NCBI GenBank assembly: GCA_964019055.1 | Contig: OZ025208.1 | Location: 12,811,597 to 12,875,596 of the forward strand | Direction of reading: 5' to 3' | DNA length: 64,000 nucleotides | Origin: Anthopleura xanthogrammica | Taxonomy: Eukaryota > Cnidaria > Anthozoa > Actiniaria > Actiniidae | Shown: piece after piece, positions 36,423 to 49,316 of the stretch | Position numbering within the stretch: position 1 is the first letter of the stretch | How the letters are laid out: the number at the start of each line of letters is the position of its first letter | Notes under the pieces: model-generated | Database searches by the model: none | What the model was told of the DNA's origin: nothing | What the model saw: the letters and a program-made list of their open reading frames with translations, nothing else | Made by a program: the position numbers and the translations under genes

Positions 36423-36935
36423 TTTTCTCTTCTTTTCTTTTCATTTCTTTTTTTTCTTCTTTTCTTTTTCTTCTCTCCTCTCCTCAAGGTCGTAAGGGTG
36501 GGCGGTGAAGTGATTTACTACCATTGATGAATTACCAAAATTTTACGTATTATATTGTTTGCTTTCATTTCTTTTTTTTAACATAAAATTCAATTTTGCT
36601 TTCTAGACACAATTTATCAAATAAAGTGCTATAAAATACCCCAATAAGACTGGAACAATATCACATCTTCTAGGGGATTTCCCCTATAGCCTTTACTTTT
36701 TCGTTCTTAATACGTTCCTGACATATTTGTTCCTTCATTTCCTTTCTCTTCACGTATCCCTTTCATATTCAGTGCTTTCATTCTTTGGTAACATTAAATT
36801 ATGTTATATTTTATTGTATTTTTTTTTCTGCCTTATTCCTTTATTTCTTTCTTTCTCTTTCCCTCTTTCTTTCTTTTCTGTCTGTCTGTCTGTCTGTTTG
36901 TCTTTCTTTCTTTCTGTCTTTCTTTAACTCAGTGT
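36350..36935 (+). repeat. Pyrimidine-rich tracts
   Basis: Two blocks, about 36350-36482 (TTTTC units with a long T run) and 36825-36926 (TTTC and TGTC tetranucleotides, including CTGTCTGTCTGTCTG), separated by ordinary AT-rich DNA. Open frames across them are compositional. Confidence 0.85.
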
Positions 36936-37969
36936 TTCCCAAAAAATCTCTAAAAGACAGCATTGAAAAACAAAATTAATCAAGTTGTTTTCCCGTCCTG
37001 CTAATTAAATTTCCTATCTTAAGGCACTAATTATTTCAAAACGAAAGGGAAAAAATAGGAAATTTAAAAAGGGGGATTTCCTAAAAAAAAACTTTAAAAA
37101 GCCACTATTCACATTACGTAAAAAATACACACGACATTCTGGCTACGGTTAAAGTTGAGTGTATAGATTGGGGTTAATAACAATAGAACAACATCTAGCA
37201 AAGTTGATGGGCAAATCCACAACAATATTATCACTTCTCGACAAAAATGATTCTACGAAATCCTTCGGCAAATGGCCAAAACTGGTCGACAATCGATTCT
37301 TAAGTTTTTTTAAGTCAACAATTTTAAAACTCAATCCATGAAGATCATATAATCATTATTTCTAGTGCTTGAAATCTTTTGCCTGGGACTTAGTAAATAT
37401 CAATTATCCCTAACGAATCTTTTTGAAATAAATTATTGGCTTACGATGTACGAAAACTGCGGGCTGAACCGAACATTAATAATTTAAGCTTGGAATCGTT
37501 ATGAAAATGAAGGATAGATTGATTAATTCCGATAAGGTATTTTCTTTTATTTTCATGGTTGTTTGTCGTTAATTTTAAAGATTACGATCTTAATAGATAA
37601 TTCTGAGGAAAACTTGAGGAAAACTAGCTACATTTGTTTTCTTGGTCGAGGCACTTTTTGCATCCATATTTAATATTATTTAGTCTATTTAGTATTGAGT
37701 TTTGAAGCCATCATTATCGTTATTGTTATGCTCTCTTTCATGTAGTGTAATTTTCAAACTGAGCTATTTTTACATGCATAGATGCAGTTTATTACAGGTA
37801 TGACAGCCAAGGAAAAACAATGGACTAAAATTGGCCGAAGGAATAATGATTATTTTCTCTTTTTGAAGATTGAGGATTTTGAATATAAAACTTCAAATAT
37901 CTTATGAAAATACTGAAGAGAGCGTGTTCTTAGAAAAGTAGCCAGGCATTTTTGACTGAAAGGAATTAA

Positions 37970-38205
37970 GTAAGAAAAAGATGGAGAAAGAAAAAGGAAG
38001 GAAGAATAAGGGATGGCGAAAACGGACCGAAATAAAAAGTGAAGAAAGACAGAGAAGGAATAAAAAGAAGAAAGAAAGGAAGGAAGGACGAACTGAAAGA
38101 AAGAAAGAAAGACAAGGAAGAACAGAAAGAAAAGATAGGAAATTGAGGGAAGAAAGGAAAGGAAAGGAGAGGAAAGCAACTGATGAAAGAAAGGGATGAA
38201 AAAAA
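37970..38205 (+). repeat. Purine-rich tract
   Basis: About 235 bp of A/G-rich sequence (GAAAGAAA, GGAAGGAC types) with strand polarity opposite to the tracts at 36350-36935. The Ser/Phe-rich frames on the minus strand are artefacts of this. Confidence 0.85.
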
Positions 38206-39489
38206 AAGGACTTGTGCAAAATCAGTATTATTTTCAGCTACAAGACATTGAGGCGACAACTGACTGACATTCACTAACCACTCATTTGTTGAGTGAGGTT
38301 TTACGATACCAGGTACTTTTCACCTCAGTCACCGTAACGGACTGACGTTTCTAAATATAAAACACAATCTATCAACCATGGCCAAAAAAATATTTCAGAT
38401 CCAAAATAATCTGTAGTTTTTGATGCAAAGATAGGCGCTGCGAAATGGTCTTTTGCATGTAAGATTCGCTTCGAGTACAGCAATATCTTCAATCTTCATT
38501 TCTTGTAATCTTTGAGATTTTGTGATGCGCTTTGCCGGTAGTACGGGTGAATGTTTCACGCTTTTTTCGTTGTGATCATTTTTAACATTTATGAAGATAG
38601 CAATTAGGATTGATGATACTTGAAGCTGTCAAGGGACATTTGTTATTGAATTCAAATGTAGAAAAACAATTTAAGTGTAAGTAGATTACACTCTATCCTC
38701 TTTGTTCAACTTTTGGAATTATCAATCGAGCTCGAGTAAAATCAGTTAAAAATGGCGTAGGTGAGGAATGAGAGCTAGTTGAGTCTTGTTCTATAAAATG
38801 TACACCAATTCACGATTATTTGTAGCAAAAAAAAAATCTCCTTGAATCTTGCGATTTTGTAAAGAAAATTGAATCAAAATGCTTGCCGTGTTGACTCAGT
38901 TGCTTGAAATATCTTATCGTTGGGTTTGTTGGAGCTCCTGATTTTGCACAACGGTGTTATTTGATCACGTGTTAGCAGGCCTGTAACTAAAAGTTGTGGG
39001 CCAGTTTTGAACAAGCATGTGTTCTTATCTATATTGTATTCTATATATGATAAAGCAACATCTACGAGGTCAGCTAGATCATCCATGCTTCCGTTTTTTA
39101 AAACAATTCCGTGATTCCATCGCGCGAGATAACTACAAGAACTCAAGACGAGTCCCTTGGTATGATACCTATATATTGTACACCCTAACCTCTCGTTGTG
39201 TCAGAAAGCGTAGCTAAATATAGCTAAAAAAATGAATATAGAGTGCTATTCTTTAATATATTGGCAGGTTTCTCCTTGAAGCTCTTACTTAGAGAATGTT
39301 ACCAAGTGGAGTATTTATGCTGAGTGAAGGGGAATCATCACAAAAGGACTCTCTTCATTTGCAAAAAGCGTTAAGTTTGCACGTTATCGGATGTACTAGG
39401 TTTGGGTCAAGATAGTGTGTGATCAGGTGGAGTCACAGTTACATGTAACCAATAATTGCTCAAAATGAAAATTGATATAAAAAGTGCAT

Positions 39490-39905
39490 CTCAAGTTTAC
39501 ATAAAGGAAAAAGGAAAGAAAAAGTGAAAGAAGAAGAGAAATAGATAAGGAAAGAAAAGGAAAGCTGAGAAAAAAAGGAAGGACTGAGTAAAGAAACTAT
39601 TTTAGTGAGAAGAAAACAGAACCGAGTATGAAAACAAAATAAAAAGGGAATGATATTGGAAGGAATAAAGAAAGGAGAAAAGGAAAAAAATGCAAGACGA
39701 AATATAGAAGGAAGTGATGGGGAAAATGGGAAAAGAAGGAATGAAAGAACGAAAAAATGCAGGAAAAATGAATAAAAGGGAAACTAAGAGAAAGATAAAA
39801 AGAGTGAAGCTGAAAGAAAGAGAGAGACAAAGAAAGTGAGAAACAAAGATGAGAAAGGAAAGATATAAAGAAGGGAAGCAGGAATGAAAAAGAAACGCAA
39901 AGGGA
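39490..39905 (+). repeat. Purine-rich tract
   Basis: About 415 bp dominated by AAAGGAAA, AAGAAAGG and GAGAAAG words on the + strand. It is non-coding and explains the long Phe/Ser-rich minus-strand frames. Confidence 0.85.
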
Positions 39906-41234
39906 TCATCATTGCGAAAAGTAGAATTCGTTTGATTTCGTCTCCGTTGCACCGTGTAAACTCTCTTGCAGTTGTGTCGCAACGCGGTACGTTACGAGAC
40001 AAGTTGCAGAGAAGATAGTTGGCCGGGCATATTATTCGTTTTGCTGTGAAATTCATAAACAATCTGTACATTAAACCAAACCTTTTATGGCTTCAGTACT
40101 GGATTTCCGGACTTCCGGCATCGTGTCGCCTTCATCTACACTATTTGTAATACACGAGTGAGTGACTATTTCTATTGTTGCATATTTGATTCGGTCACGT
40201 TTTCATTCCCTTACCACCTTGCCCTTTGGTCCTTTTATCATTACGAACTTCATTAGCTTCATCAACAACTACTTGGTTGTTCGTAAAACCAAGTATTTAC
40301 TGACCCGCGAAAAAAAATATGGAGGAAAATATTTGAACCGCAGAAACGAAAATGTTCAATATCGTTCATAACATCAAATTGTAAATGCAATGAGAAAAAC
40401 TTTAAAATCCTTCTATGAAGTTTGCTTCTAACTGGAATGGGAATCATTTAGCTATAATTTGATTCACTTTATGAATATTTTAAAGTTCAATTGTGGAAAT
40501 TCAGTCTTGTTGGCGCCAATAGAAAATTACACTAAGGTTCGTTCTTTCTTTCTTGTAGTCCCGGTGACTTTTCTCTGCTGGAAGCTCGTAAACGCCGCTG
40601 TTCAACCTCACCGAGATATTTCAAACATAAGTATTGTTTCAGCTCTGCTGAATACGAAAGCTGTCAGCAGTAGTTTAAAAAATATATATAATCCTAAAAT
40701 AAAGAGAGAATAAATTTTCATTTGACAGTAATGGCTTTTTATCAATTCTGTTTTTGTTTAAAAATGTTTGGGCTTTTTTATGAAAACTGTCACGCTCTTA
40801 GGGATTGTCCCGTTATTTCGTACGTATAAAAAAACAGTGTTTATAATTACACAGGCGCCGGTGAGACGACATTTGGTGTAAGCAAAATTTATTTCAACCA
40901 ATGAAGACTCATTGTTTTAGTCGATATGGCTTGAGGGGTCGAAGTCATCTGCCAATCACAGTGCCTTGTCGACATCACACAAGTCAAATTGGATTGAATT
41001 TCAATCGATTGCCCAGGCAAGCGAGAAAAATGCACTGTAAGCTCTTTTATGGCCCAGATGAATAACCCATCGTCAGCTCTTTCGCTTCTTTAGTGTTTAC
41101 GGAGGGGTTTCTGTCGGGAAAAGTCCTTGTTTTCACACAGAGATCAGCTGAATTTAGTGTAACAATGAAATGTACGGACGTGCAGCAAGTCGTAAACACT
41201 AGGGACATGGAGCTAAAAATAAAGTATAAGGTGA

Positions 41235-41304
41235 CCAATCATTTTGACGTAGAATGAACCAATCAAATAACTCGTTATATAGCCATCACCTGGAATTGAC
41301 CAAT
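41235..41304 (+). promoter_or_regulatory. Three CCAAT boxes upstream of the ZNF gene
   Basis: CCAATC occurs at 41235, 41259 and 41300 in the same orientation, 170-240 bp before the start codon. Closely spaced CCAAT boxes at this distance fit an NF-Y-type promoter. The transcription start is not visible, so the role is inferred. Confidence 0.5.
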
Positions 41305-41475
41305 CAGGGAGTGTTTTAGATTGGTTTTTGTTATTTTTCAAATCATCATAGCACACGCCCCCAGACCGGGTTAAGAACCAAAACAAACTAAACCCGGCTT
41401 CGAACAGCGTGAGGTGACGATCTAGACCGGTATAGAAAAAGAAAAGCAGCTCCAAAAACTTCCAAAATCCCTACA

Positions 41476-44400
41476 ATGTATTCCTCTCGGACGAGAGCGA
41501 AAAACGTTTTACTGGGGCAGAGAGTATGTGCACCTTGGAAAGATGGTCTATACTATGCTGGAGTGATCGAAGCAGTGAAAAGTCGGCCGACCGGCGAAAG
41601 CACGTTCACTATTCTTTTTGACGATGGCTATATTGCCGAGATAGACGAAGATGATATAGTTGGGCCTAGCTTTGCGAAAGTGAGCTGTGTCCAGCTTCGT
41701 TCAGGACAGCGTGTTTACATCACCTATCATGGACGAGAAATGCCTGCAAGGGTCGTGAAGCACAAGGCGTCATGGAAGAAAGTAGTTGTACGTGTTTTGG
41801 ACCATGGCGAACACTTGTTGACCGTAAAGCAAGAAGAACTACGACTACTTAAAGGACAGAAACCTCCTGTAGATGGACAACTGTTGAATCATCTTCCTAG
41901 CAAGGAATGTCCCGTCCCCTGCAAGATAAAAGCCCAAAGCGTGGACTTTGAGTAAGTAGAGAAATTTTTAACGGCGACCGTAATTCGACGTAAACAAGTC
42001 TTTGGTTCTCAAATTACCGTGTTTTTTTAGGGGTTTTTTCATAGACGGCCCTTTCTTTTTTGGTAGAAAATTACCCTAATTCAAAAGTATTCGCCCATTG
42101 GTAGGATTCCAGTTTCGTGAAATTAAATTTTTCACAAGTTTTTTATTGTACACATTTTGTACGTTATTCATGTTTATTCGTTTGTTATTGTATTTAATTT
42201 TCACTCTATCCTTCTTTCTTCAGGCAATGTCCCTCAAAACATCAAGAAAACCTGACAAGAAGCGAAGAGATGGCTGCCTTGGTTTTGACCTCTTTATCCA
42301 TCTCTCCAGTTGTAAAAGATCAAGACAATCGTAAGTCACTATTTTGAACATTTTCTTCTCCAAAGACTCAAGCTAAATTACCTCAGCAGTTCCACATCTC
42401 ACGTTCTTCTAACTCGTACCGACTAAACTTTATATATATTCCATTAACACTCGTTCTCCTAAACTTTCAGATTGCTGTAATCACTAAGTATTAATGAAGT
42501 TTATTTCCTTTAAAATTTCGTAGTGTTCAAAGAAGAGATAATTTTTTCTCCATCACCTGATTCGGGAACGGAAATGGCTCACGTTGGTTCACCGAACTCT
42601 TACAGCCTTTCAAACTCACCGACGGCTTCCACATCTCCCTCATCTTTGGAGGAGTTCAAATACCCTCATAGATACAGCCCTTCTTACCACTATGACGAGG
42701 GGATAGGAATTGAGTTTGTGAAGAAAGAACGCACGAGAAAAAGAAAGGTAAGGAGCGAAGAATATTCGCAGATCTGAATATATTTTAGTGCCTTTCAGGT
42801 TGTAAACAACCAACTGATTCGCGATCATGTGATTATGCAAATCTCAAAAGCCGGGTTTTTGTGTTCCTCTTTGTTTTGAACCGGCTTCTCTTTTTAGTTG
42901 TTTTTTAATTTGGATCGAATACTTCCTAAGGTTCATCCGTTCACTTCTATTATCCAAAAACAAGTGTCATTTTGTGTTTAAAAATTCTCTCACAACATAA
43001 CGTAATTGTTTTTTTCTGTGCTATCATGTTTGTTAATGGTATTACTCAACCGTAGAAAGTAGAACTCGCTTTCTTCGCTAAAGAATTAAGGGCTTTCCTT
43101 GCATGACCAATAAACTGTGTTAATTGGCACGCTTTCTCTAGCTCTTGGATCCCTTTACTATATTTATATTTCTGAACGACATTTCGAGGTTTATCCACCG
43201 TGAGTTGCCTTACCGAATAACCTCAAACTGTTTTAGGCTTCCAAAATAACTTTCCGTAATGGGATTTAAATAGTTCGTTCTATTTCTTCAAGGGTTGTAA
43301 TTTCGAATCGGTTGCAATTGAATGGTTTTCGCTCTAATTTTTGCATGACGACATTGATCCATGTCCGTTCGGGGTTAATGCAAGGTAATGCAAGGACTAG
43401 CATGCTGAAACGAAGCTTTAATTTCTCTCTACAGAACAGTACCTCGTCCACTGGTTCAAAGAAGGTCGTTTACCTCTGTACGTGGCCAGGCTGTGGGAAA
43501 ACTCTTTCGACTGTTCCAGGGATAATTCGTCATGTTCGTACAATCCATCTCGGGTAAGAAAAACGTACAATAAGATACATTTTTTTCGGCCTGAACGAGT
43601 GCACGTTTTTACAAAAACACCTAAAATACCGGGGGAAAAAGAAATCTTTTTGCTATTTTTTTGACGAAAAATCTTGAAATATTTTTCTTGGCTACGAATT
43701 TATTGATTTTCCAGTATTTTTAAGAATATTTTAATATTTTGTTTTTGTAAACAATGGACAGCTTCGAGCGTGTTAAAACGCAATTAAAAGAAAACTGAAT
43801 TTTAATATCATTAAGACCCTCTCCGATATTGTATGTTGTTGAAAATTTTTTTTAAACCGTTATGGAGATGACCAAGGATCTATTTAGATTACTTTGCTTT
43901 CTATATCAAAAAGTATATCTTTTGGGATTAAAGAAATGACTCAAAAAAGTGCAACGTCGACATTTTGGGAATAAATATTTCTTGGTAGGCCATGAAATTG
44001 CAAATTAAAAATTATCGGGTTTCATCAAAACCAACTCGTTGGCTGCAGTTGACATTTCTGGTGTCAGATAAAAAATAGAAATATGAATCGGGAATTGTGG
44101 TGAGTGTTTTTACCTCAGTTATAATTGAGGAAAACTTGTTTTAAAAAATCATCAAATGTCTTTACATAAATTTCTTATTATGGGGCGGTAACTACGAAAT
44201 TGTGGTCTTATATATATATTTTTATTTTGCTGTTGCTTTTTCAGACCAAAGCGCCATTCTGAGGATGGCTACAGCGACGGAGAAGAAGAATTCTACTTTA
44301 CAGAGAAGGATGATGACCAGGAAGATTTCTGCGACCCTTTTCCACACCCACTAGCCCTCTCTCCCACCCCTACACAGTCCCATTTTGACATGGTAAAGAG

Positions 44401-44674
44401 CCCATGGTCTGAGCCTTGTATCAGCCCCTCAGAAATCGTGGAAACGACGGAAAACTCGCCACAGAATCTTCGCTTTAACTGGGATTTCCACATCGCAGAT
44501 CAGGCCACAGCTAACAAGGCTGTGTCTACGACTCGCTTCACACAGCCATCACACCACAGGAAAATCCGAGGAGAGAGCAAGAAGTGTAGAAAGGTCTACG
44601 GAATGGATAATCGCCATCTTTGGTGTACTCAGTGCCGATGGAAAAAGGCATGTGTTCGATTCTCGGACAGTTAA
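41476..44674 (+). CDS. ZNF395/ZNF704/SLC2A4RG-family transcription factor (C2H2 finger plus C-clamp)
   Basis: Complete, five exons, 451 residues: 41476-41951, 42224-42330, 42524-42747, 43435-43553, 44245-44674. Phases 2,1,0,2 agree. Exon 1 has two beta-rich Tudor-like modules ([20 protein letters not shown] and [18 protein letters not shown]), as in the N-terminus of this family. Exon 2 carries the family signature [17 protein letters not shown]. Exon 3 ends in a basic TRKRK, a likely nuclear signal. Exon 4 encodes one C2H2 finger (Cys284, Cys289, His302, His307; C-X4-C-X12-H-X4-H). Exon 5 ends in a C-clamp: [12 protein letters not shown] then [11 protein letters not shown], with Cys423, 436, 439 and 445. 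Vertebrate members bind the GLUT4 (SLC2A4) enhancer and the huntingtin promoter (family knowledge); targets here are unknown. Which of the three vertebrate paralogues it matches best cannot be told, and it may predate their split. Confidence 0.93.
43477..43548 (+). other. C2H2 zinc finger exon segment
   Basis: This segment encodes CTWPGC followed twelve residues later by HVRTIH. The wide C-X4-C spacing and the [13 protein letters not shown] helix match the single finger of the ZNF395 family. Confidence 0.9.
44585..44653 (+). other. C-clamp DNA-binding motif
   Basis: Four cysteines spaced C-X12-C-X2-C-X5-C within a basic stretch. This is the same spacing as the C-clamp (E-tail) of invertebrate TCF/LEF proteins, where it reads GC-rich helper sites next to the HMG site. 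Confidence 0.85.
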
Positions 44675-45163
44675 ACTCCTCTTCTTACGAAACGCATACA
44701 TTTGCCTTGTAAAGGCAGTAAATAGTTATTCTATCCACACCCTTAGTGTTGGGCTGTAAATAGATTATTTTGTCCTTAACATATATCGAAAGCCTTCTAT
44801 ATTTGATATCGCATCCATATTTAGCACAAAAAAACTTACACGGATAAGAGCCTAAAGTTGTTATAATTTAATATTGCATGATAACATTGCTAACTATTGC
44901 CCCGTTACTCAAAGAAAACGGTCCAAAATCAACTTCAGTATCAAAACCTGTACAATTTATACAACAAAACGACAAAGTAGCATACAAACTTAGCTTGCAG
45001 AGCCCATAGTTCATGATAAGTTATCAAGTTGGTCTTAATAAGAGACGAAGGCAGAATTCAAAATTCATAAAGCCAAACTCATTTAGGATATTAAACATTT
45101 AAGCAAGACTTGGAGTCTTAGATGTGGGTTTCTTATAAAAATGGACTTGTTTCTGTTGCAGTT

Positions 45164-45169
45164 ATTAAA
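45164..45169 (+). terminator. Candidate poly(A) signal of the ZNF gene
   Basis: ATTAAA, 490 nt after the stop, followed within 30 nt by a GT-rich run (AATGTGTTGTCAGTGTTTTC). Confidence 0.4.
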
Positions 45170-48100
45170 ATTCCTTCAAGGACTCGAATAATGTGTTGTC
45201 AGTGTTTTCAATCAACTACTCCTGGGAAAAACCCCATTTTCAGATTAAAAAAAAACTGAATATTTCCAAGAAAAACGAAAAACCTTCCAATCGTAACGGA
45301 AGTAAAACTAGTTACTGGATATCCTCATAGTATCTAGTATCATGGGGCTACAGGGACTTGATCATATGAAATCAAAGTTCTATTCTTGTTTCGTTGGCAA
45401 TGCTCCAATACCTCGAGACGTCGGTCATGCTTTACAGGCGGCCTGATTCAGAACAAAATCCAATTCGAAATCCAGTATGAAACGACAGCCAACTTGTAAA
45501 ATAACTCTTAAAAAGAAAAGTTAGTGATAATTGTTTCAACTTTGAGTTTTAGATGAATTAAAATGGCTTCGAGGATAGGATGACATTATCAAGGATAAAT
45601 TATATTCACAAAACTAAGTAATTTCACTTTGTCCTTTGACCTTTAAACGTTCAACTCTCCGCGTCTTTTACACTGTTGTTTTTCTTTAAACGAAGCTACG
45701 AAAAGAATAAAAGGCGGGTTCAGTTTGGTTCTTTCCTGAAAAAGAGAAAACAGAAGTTTTTTCTAAGTTGGGACACGCGGGTTGCAAGAAAATCATATGC
45801 CATAGTTGAGTTGCCATGAAACGCCGGCCGGTACAGGCTGATCGCGTTGTTTACAGCCTTTTTAGGCGAAAAATCCTGGCACAGACCTCTTATTATTGAC
45901 AGAATGATAATTTTGTCTGGATGGAGTCTCAAGCTGTCGGGAATAAAAGGTTGTCAAGTTGTCAAACTCCGTTACGACAAGTCATTATTATGTTAAAAAA
46001 CATGCGAAATGCGAGACATTCGCCAAACGTGCTTCGATATTCTTTCCGACTCCTAGCAACAGTTGATTCTTGAAAAACATATATGGCTAATATGCGCTTA
46101 CTTGGTCTGCACAAACGAATATATAATGATTTATAAGTACCGAAAAAGTTTTTTTTTAAATGCAGATATAGCATCAATCTTTTGACCGGTTTGGCACCGC
46201 GCTACCGGGCAACATTTATTGCTCGTCCTCATGTTCCGCACGGAGTAATATCTCCACACTCTACCACTCGAAGGGGCTTGAGCTTACCGCCACAAGTTGT
46301 CTTAAAAACAAATCCCTTCGAGCATTGCCACTAAAACAAGAATTAACCTGTTATTCTAGTATAGGGCTGTTGAAAGTGATAATTATTCCTGCTAAAAATA
46401 TGGTCAGTTCATTTCATTTTCGAGTTGAAATTTAGCCAATGTTTTCCTCTATTTAAAATAATAATAATAAAGCAAAATCAGAAATAATATTGCTTCACAT
46501 ATATTTATCCAATACCGTATGAATGTACGAAAAGGCTTCTATTTTCTAGACAATTTATCATGATATATGTTTCACTTTAGGAGCAGGTAAAAAGCCGGGG
46601 TTTGCCCTGATAAAATACAACATTATTCTATAATAATTTGATAAAATATTGTAATTCATACATATATATGCCCGAGGCTGTTGCTATCAGCTTTTCCTTA
46701 TCAAAGCATTTTTTTTTCAGTTTTCCATTTTTTTTTTCTATTCTACAGATATTATTTTCCAATACCTATTATCAAAAGAATGACATCTTTTTTAAATCAT
46801 TCCGTAAGTTATTGTCAATTTTTACCGACCCTCAGGATAATGAGTCACGAGCCTTTTATTCCGTAATTCCAGCACGTATAACGAAATCTAAGTTTCTTTT
46901 TATCACTGTATAACAATAATCTTATTTTAAATCTTCGATAAAAATTAAATCCTATCTGATTTGCTCCGGTAATGCCTGAAGTAGGTTCATATAGTAGATG
47001 GACATTTTCTTTCCATATTTTCTATTTCTGTTACTCTGAAAATATTTTAAAAGGGCTGACTTAGAAGATTATTCCAAGAGCATTCAGCACCCTCCATCTT
47101 TTCATTTCCTGAATCGCCGAACTTCTCATATCAGAGCGGATGGATGGAAAAGGTAATATATGATAAAGAGAAAAATAAGATAAAATGTAACGAGAAAACA
47201 AAAGACGGTAAAAAACCTTTGTATCGATTACCCCATGCAGTTAACATGATGTTTTGAATTTATTAATATTATTGATTTTTTTTCCAAATTTTGGCTTCAG
47301 TAGAAATAACAAATGAGTCACGTCCCGTCATCACCGAACAATAGCTTATTATGCCAAGAGATTAGTGGGCAACAGTTGTGTTGACGTTTCAATTACTCAA
47401 AATTAAACTTTTAAAAATTGCAAACCAAATAAACACTCAATGATCGGAATAAAAAATGGTAGGCTTTTTCATAGTTTGAGATTGTTGTCCTTTTCTTTGT
47501 AAGACGTTTTTTGAAGAGTCATCAGCACTAGTTTGCTAAACCGGAAATCGCATTGCATGATGTAAACACCACCAGCTGTCACGCATCACGCTATCATAGT
47601 ATTTCAACCGTTACAATGGTATTTCGCCTCACGCAATGTACCTTAATTTTCTTACGACAAGGCCGAAAAAAATTTCCAAAATACCTAGAACTAAAACAGA
47701 AGGCCCTGCATAGAACTGGGAATTTCAAGAAGGCAAAAATCCAAACTACTTATGAAAATATCGCGAGAAAACGTGCTCTTCTTATCTCATGTCTGTCTGT
47801 GCTCTGGTCTGTGTACATCGACCTGGACTTCCGTCAATCATTTCTGGGACGGGCCCAGCAGCATTTAATATGCTTTCTTCGTGACTTTGTGCATGAATTG
47901 GCTGAGCGTAAGTGAGTTTGGTACGTGATGCCAGGTGATCGTATAATATTTTTATATTCGCGATTAGTGCTCAAGATTACCCAACAGTCTACCCACTAAA
48001 GGAGGCCTTCCAAGTGTCCCAGGATTGAAGTCCTACAGGACATAAATGGTCTTAAATTCTGCCTTGACTTCAAAGGAAATTAAAATAAAAGAATGTAATT

Positions 48101-48573
48101 TTAGGGAGATTGTTGCCGATTAATGATTGGTTATGCTCGGTAAAATGCCACTCAGTTACAAAAGTACGTGTAGGAAGCTAATTATAAGATGACATCCATT
48201 CAAAGCAAGCTATATATAAAACTGATCACGAGTTCTATATCAAAAGGTTAATCGACAGGCACCAGTTGTACAAATGATATTTGAGAGCTTGTTCCTTGCT
48301 CTGCGCAGAGGTATTGACAAATATTTGATCCACTTAGACAGCTGTCTGACCTTTGGAAAGATCTGCAGTCGTGTTGTATACATCATAGAAAGAGATGGAG
48401 ATTAGCCTTGGATGAGATTGTGAAAGGCTGTCATGATGAATGCGATAACATATGGATGGAATCACGTGGTGTTTTGGTAAACCCATTTCGAAACACAGCC
48501 CTTCACATCAAACAAGACATGAAGAAAAGTGCTGGAAGATCTTTTTGGGGTGGTTTAACGACAGTGCCTATTG

Positions 48574-49196
48574 TGGGGCCTCAATGGGGTTACAGCCATT
48601 GTCAGACACACGCGCACTGTTGCGATGTTTTCTGTCGCGACAAAGTAGGGTTTGGTGGACGTCAATCAAAGCGTTTCCACGACATTACGCACATGCCTTT
48701 GTAGCTTTGTGTTTTCCGACAGTGCTATGGCAACGATTTTGATTGACGTCCACCAAAAACAAACCTATCGCGACAGAAAAATTCGCAAGAGTGCGCCTGA
48801 GTCTGAGAATGGCTGTAATCGTTAGCCGTAAAATGGCCCAAACATTTAGTCGTCAGGCGTAAAAATGGGCAAAAATTAAGCGTTCGGCGTAAAAAGTCTA
48901 AAAAAAAGTTAACTGTAATTTTTTTCATAGTCATGGTTCGTAAGACTCGTATTTGTCGAGATCTCTTCTCAAGACTGATTAATGTTATGCATTCATCCAA
49001 GAATGCTCAGCATGTGTTTTTCAACAATGTAAATTAATCATTAACTCTTTTAAAACGATTTATGCTTAATTTAAGACAATGTAAATAAATTATCAAGATT
49101 TTTGTTGACCATAACGGAAAAAAAATTGCCGTTAGCCGTAAAAAAAAAGCCAGAATTTTAACCGGAAAAGCTATACCACCCCATTGAGACCCCCCT
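48574..49196. mobile_element. Inverted-repeat element with GGGG(C/T)CTCAATGGGGT ends
   Basis: Ends: GTGGGGCCTCAATGGGGT on the left and ACCCCATTGAGACCCCCC on the right, inverted. Inside the left half is a strong hairpin: CATTGTCAGACAC, TTTCTGTCGCGA and GGTGGACGTCAATCAAA (about 48595-48676) recur inverted at 48738-48822. The right half repeats GTTAGCCGTAAAA-like words. No transposase; probably a non-autonomous DNA element. Confidence 0.65.
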
Positions 49197-49316
49197 ATTG
49201 GAACATATCGTTTTCCAATGCTAACAAGTCCCTGCCCCTTAAGGGCCAATCACTCATGTGCCTTGTATATATATGTATATACGCGAGAAACCTACGGCGA
49301 GTTCTCGATCATAGAT

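Larger units (their letters stand above)
31527..41475. other. 10-kb lipin-ZNF intergenic region
   Basis: No gene is supported. Contents in order: lipin 3' UTR with a donor-like AATAAG|GTAAGG just past the stop (31532), possible poly(A) signal AATAAA at 31980, diverged tandem units 33430-33790, C-rich run 34356-34396, a small inverted repeat 34589-34700 (TGTCGAACTTCACATAAGCC and its inverse), a segment at 35110-35185 with inverted CCCAGGGTCC/GATCCTGGG, and homopyrimidine then homopurine tracts. The promoter of the downstream gene is at the right end. Short open frames elsewhere have no recognisable content. Confidence 0.6.

Noticed and set aside
47553..47915. Possible gene of 120 codons
   Set aside because: No recognisable motif, no paired exons or promoter context. 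A chance frame of this size is plausible, though I cannot exclude a lineage-specific gene.
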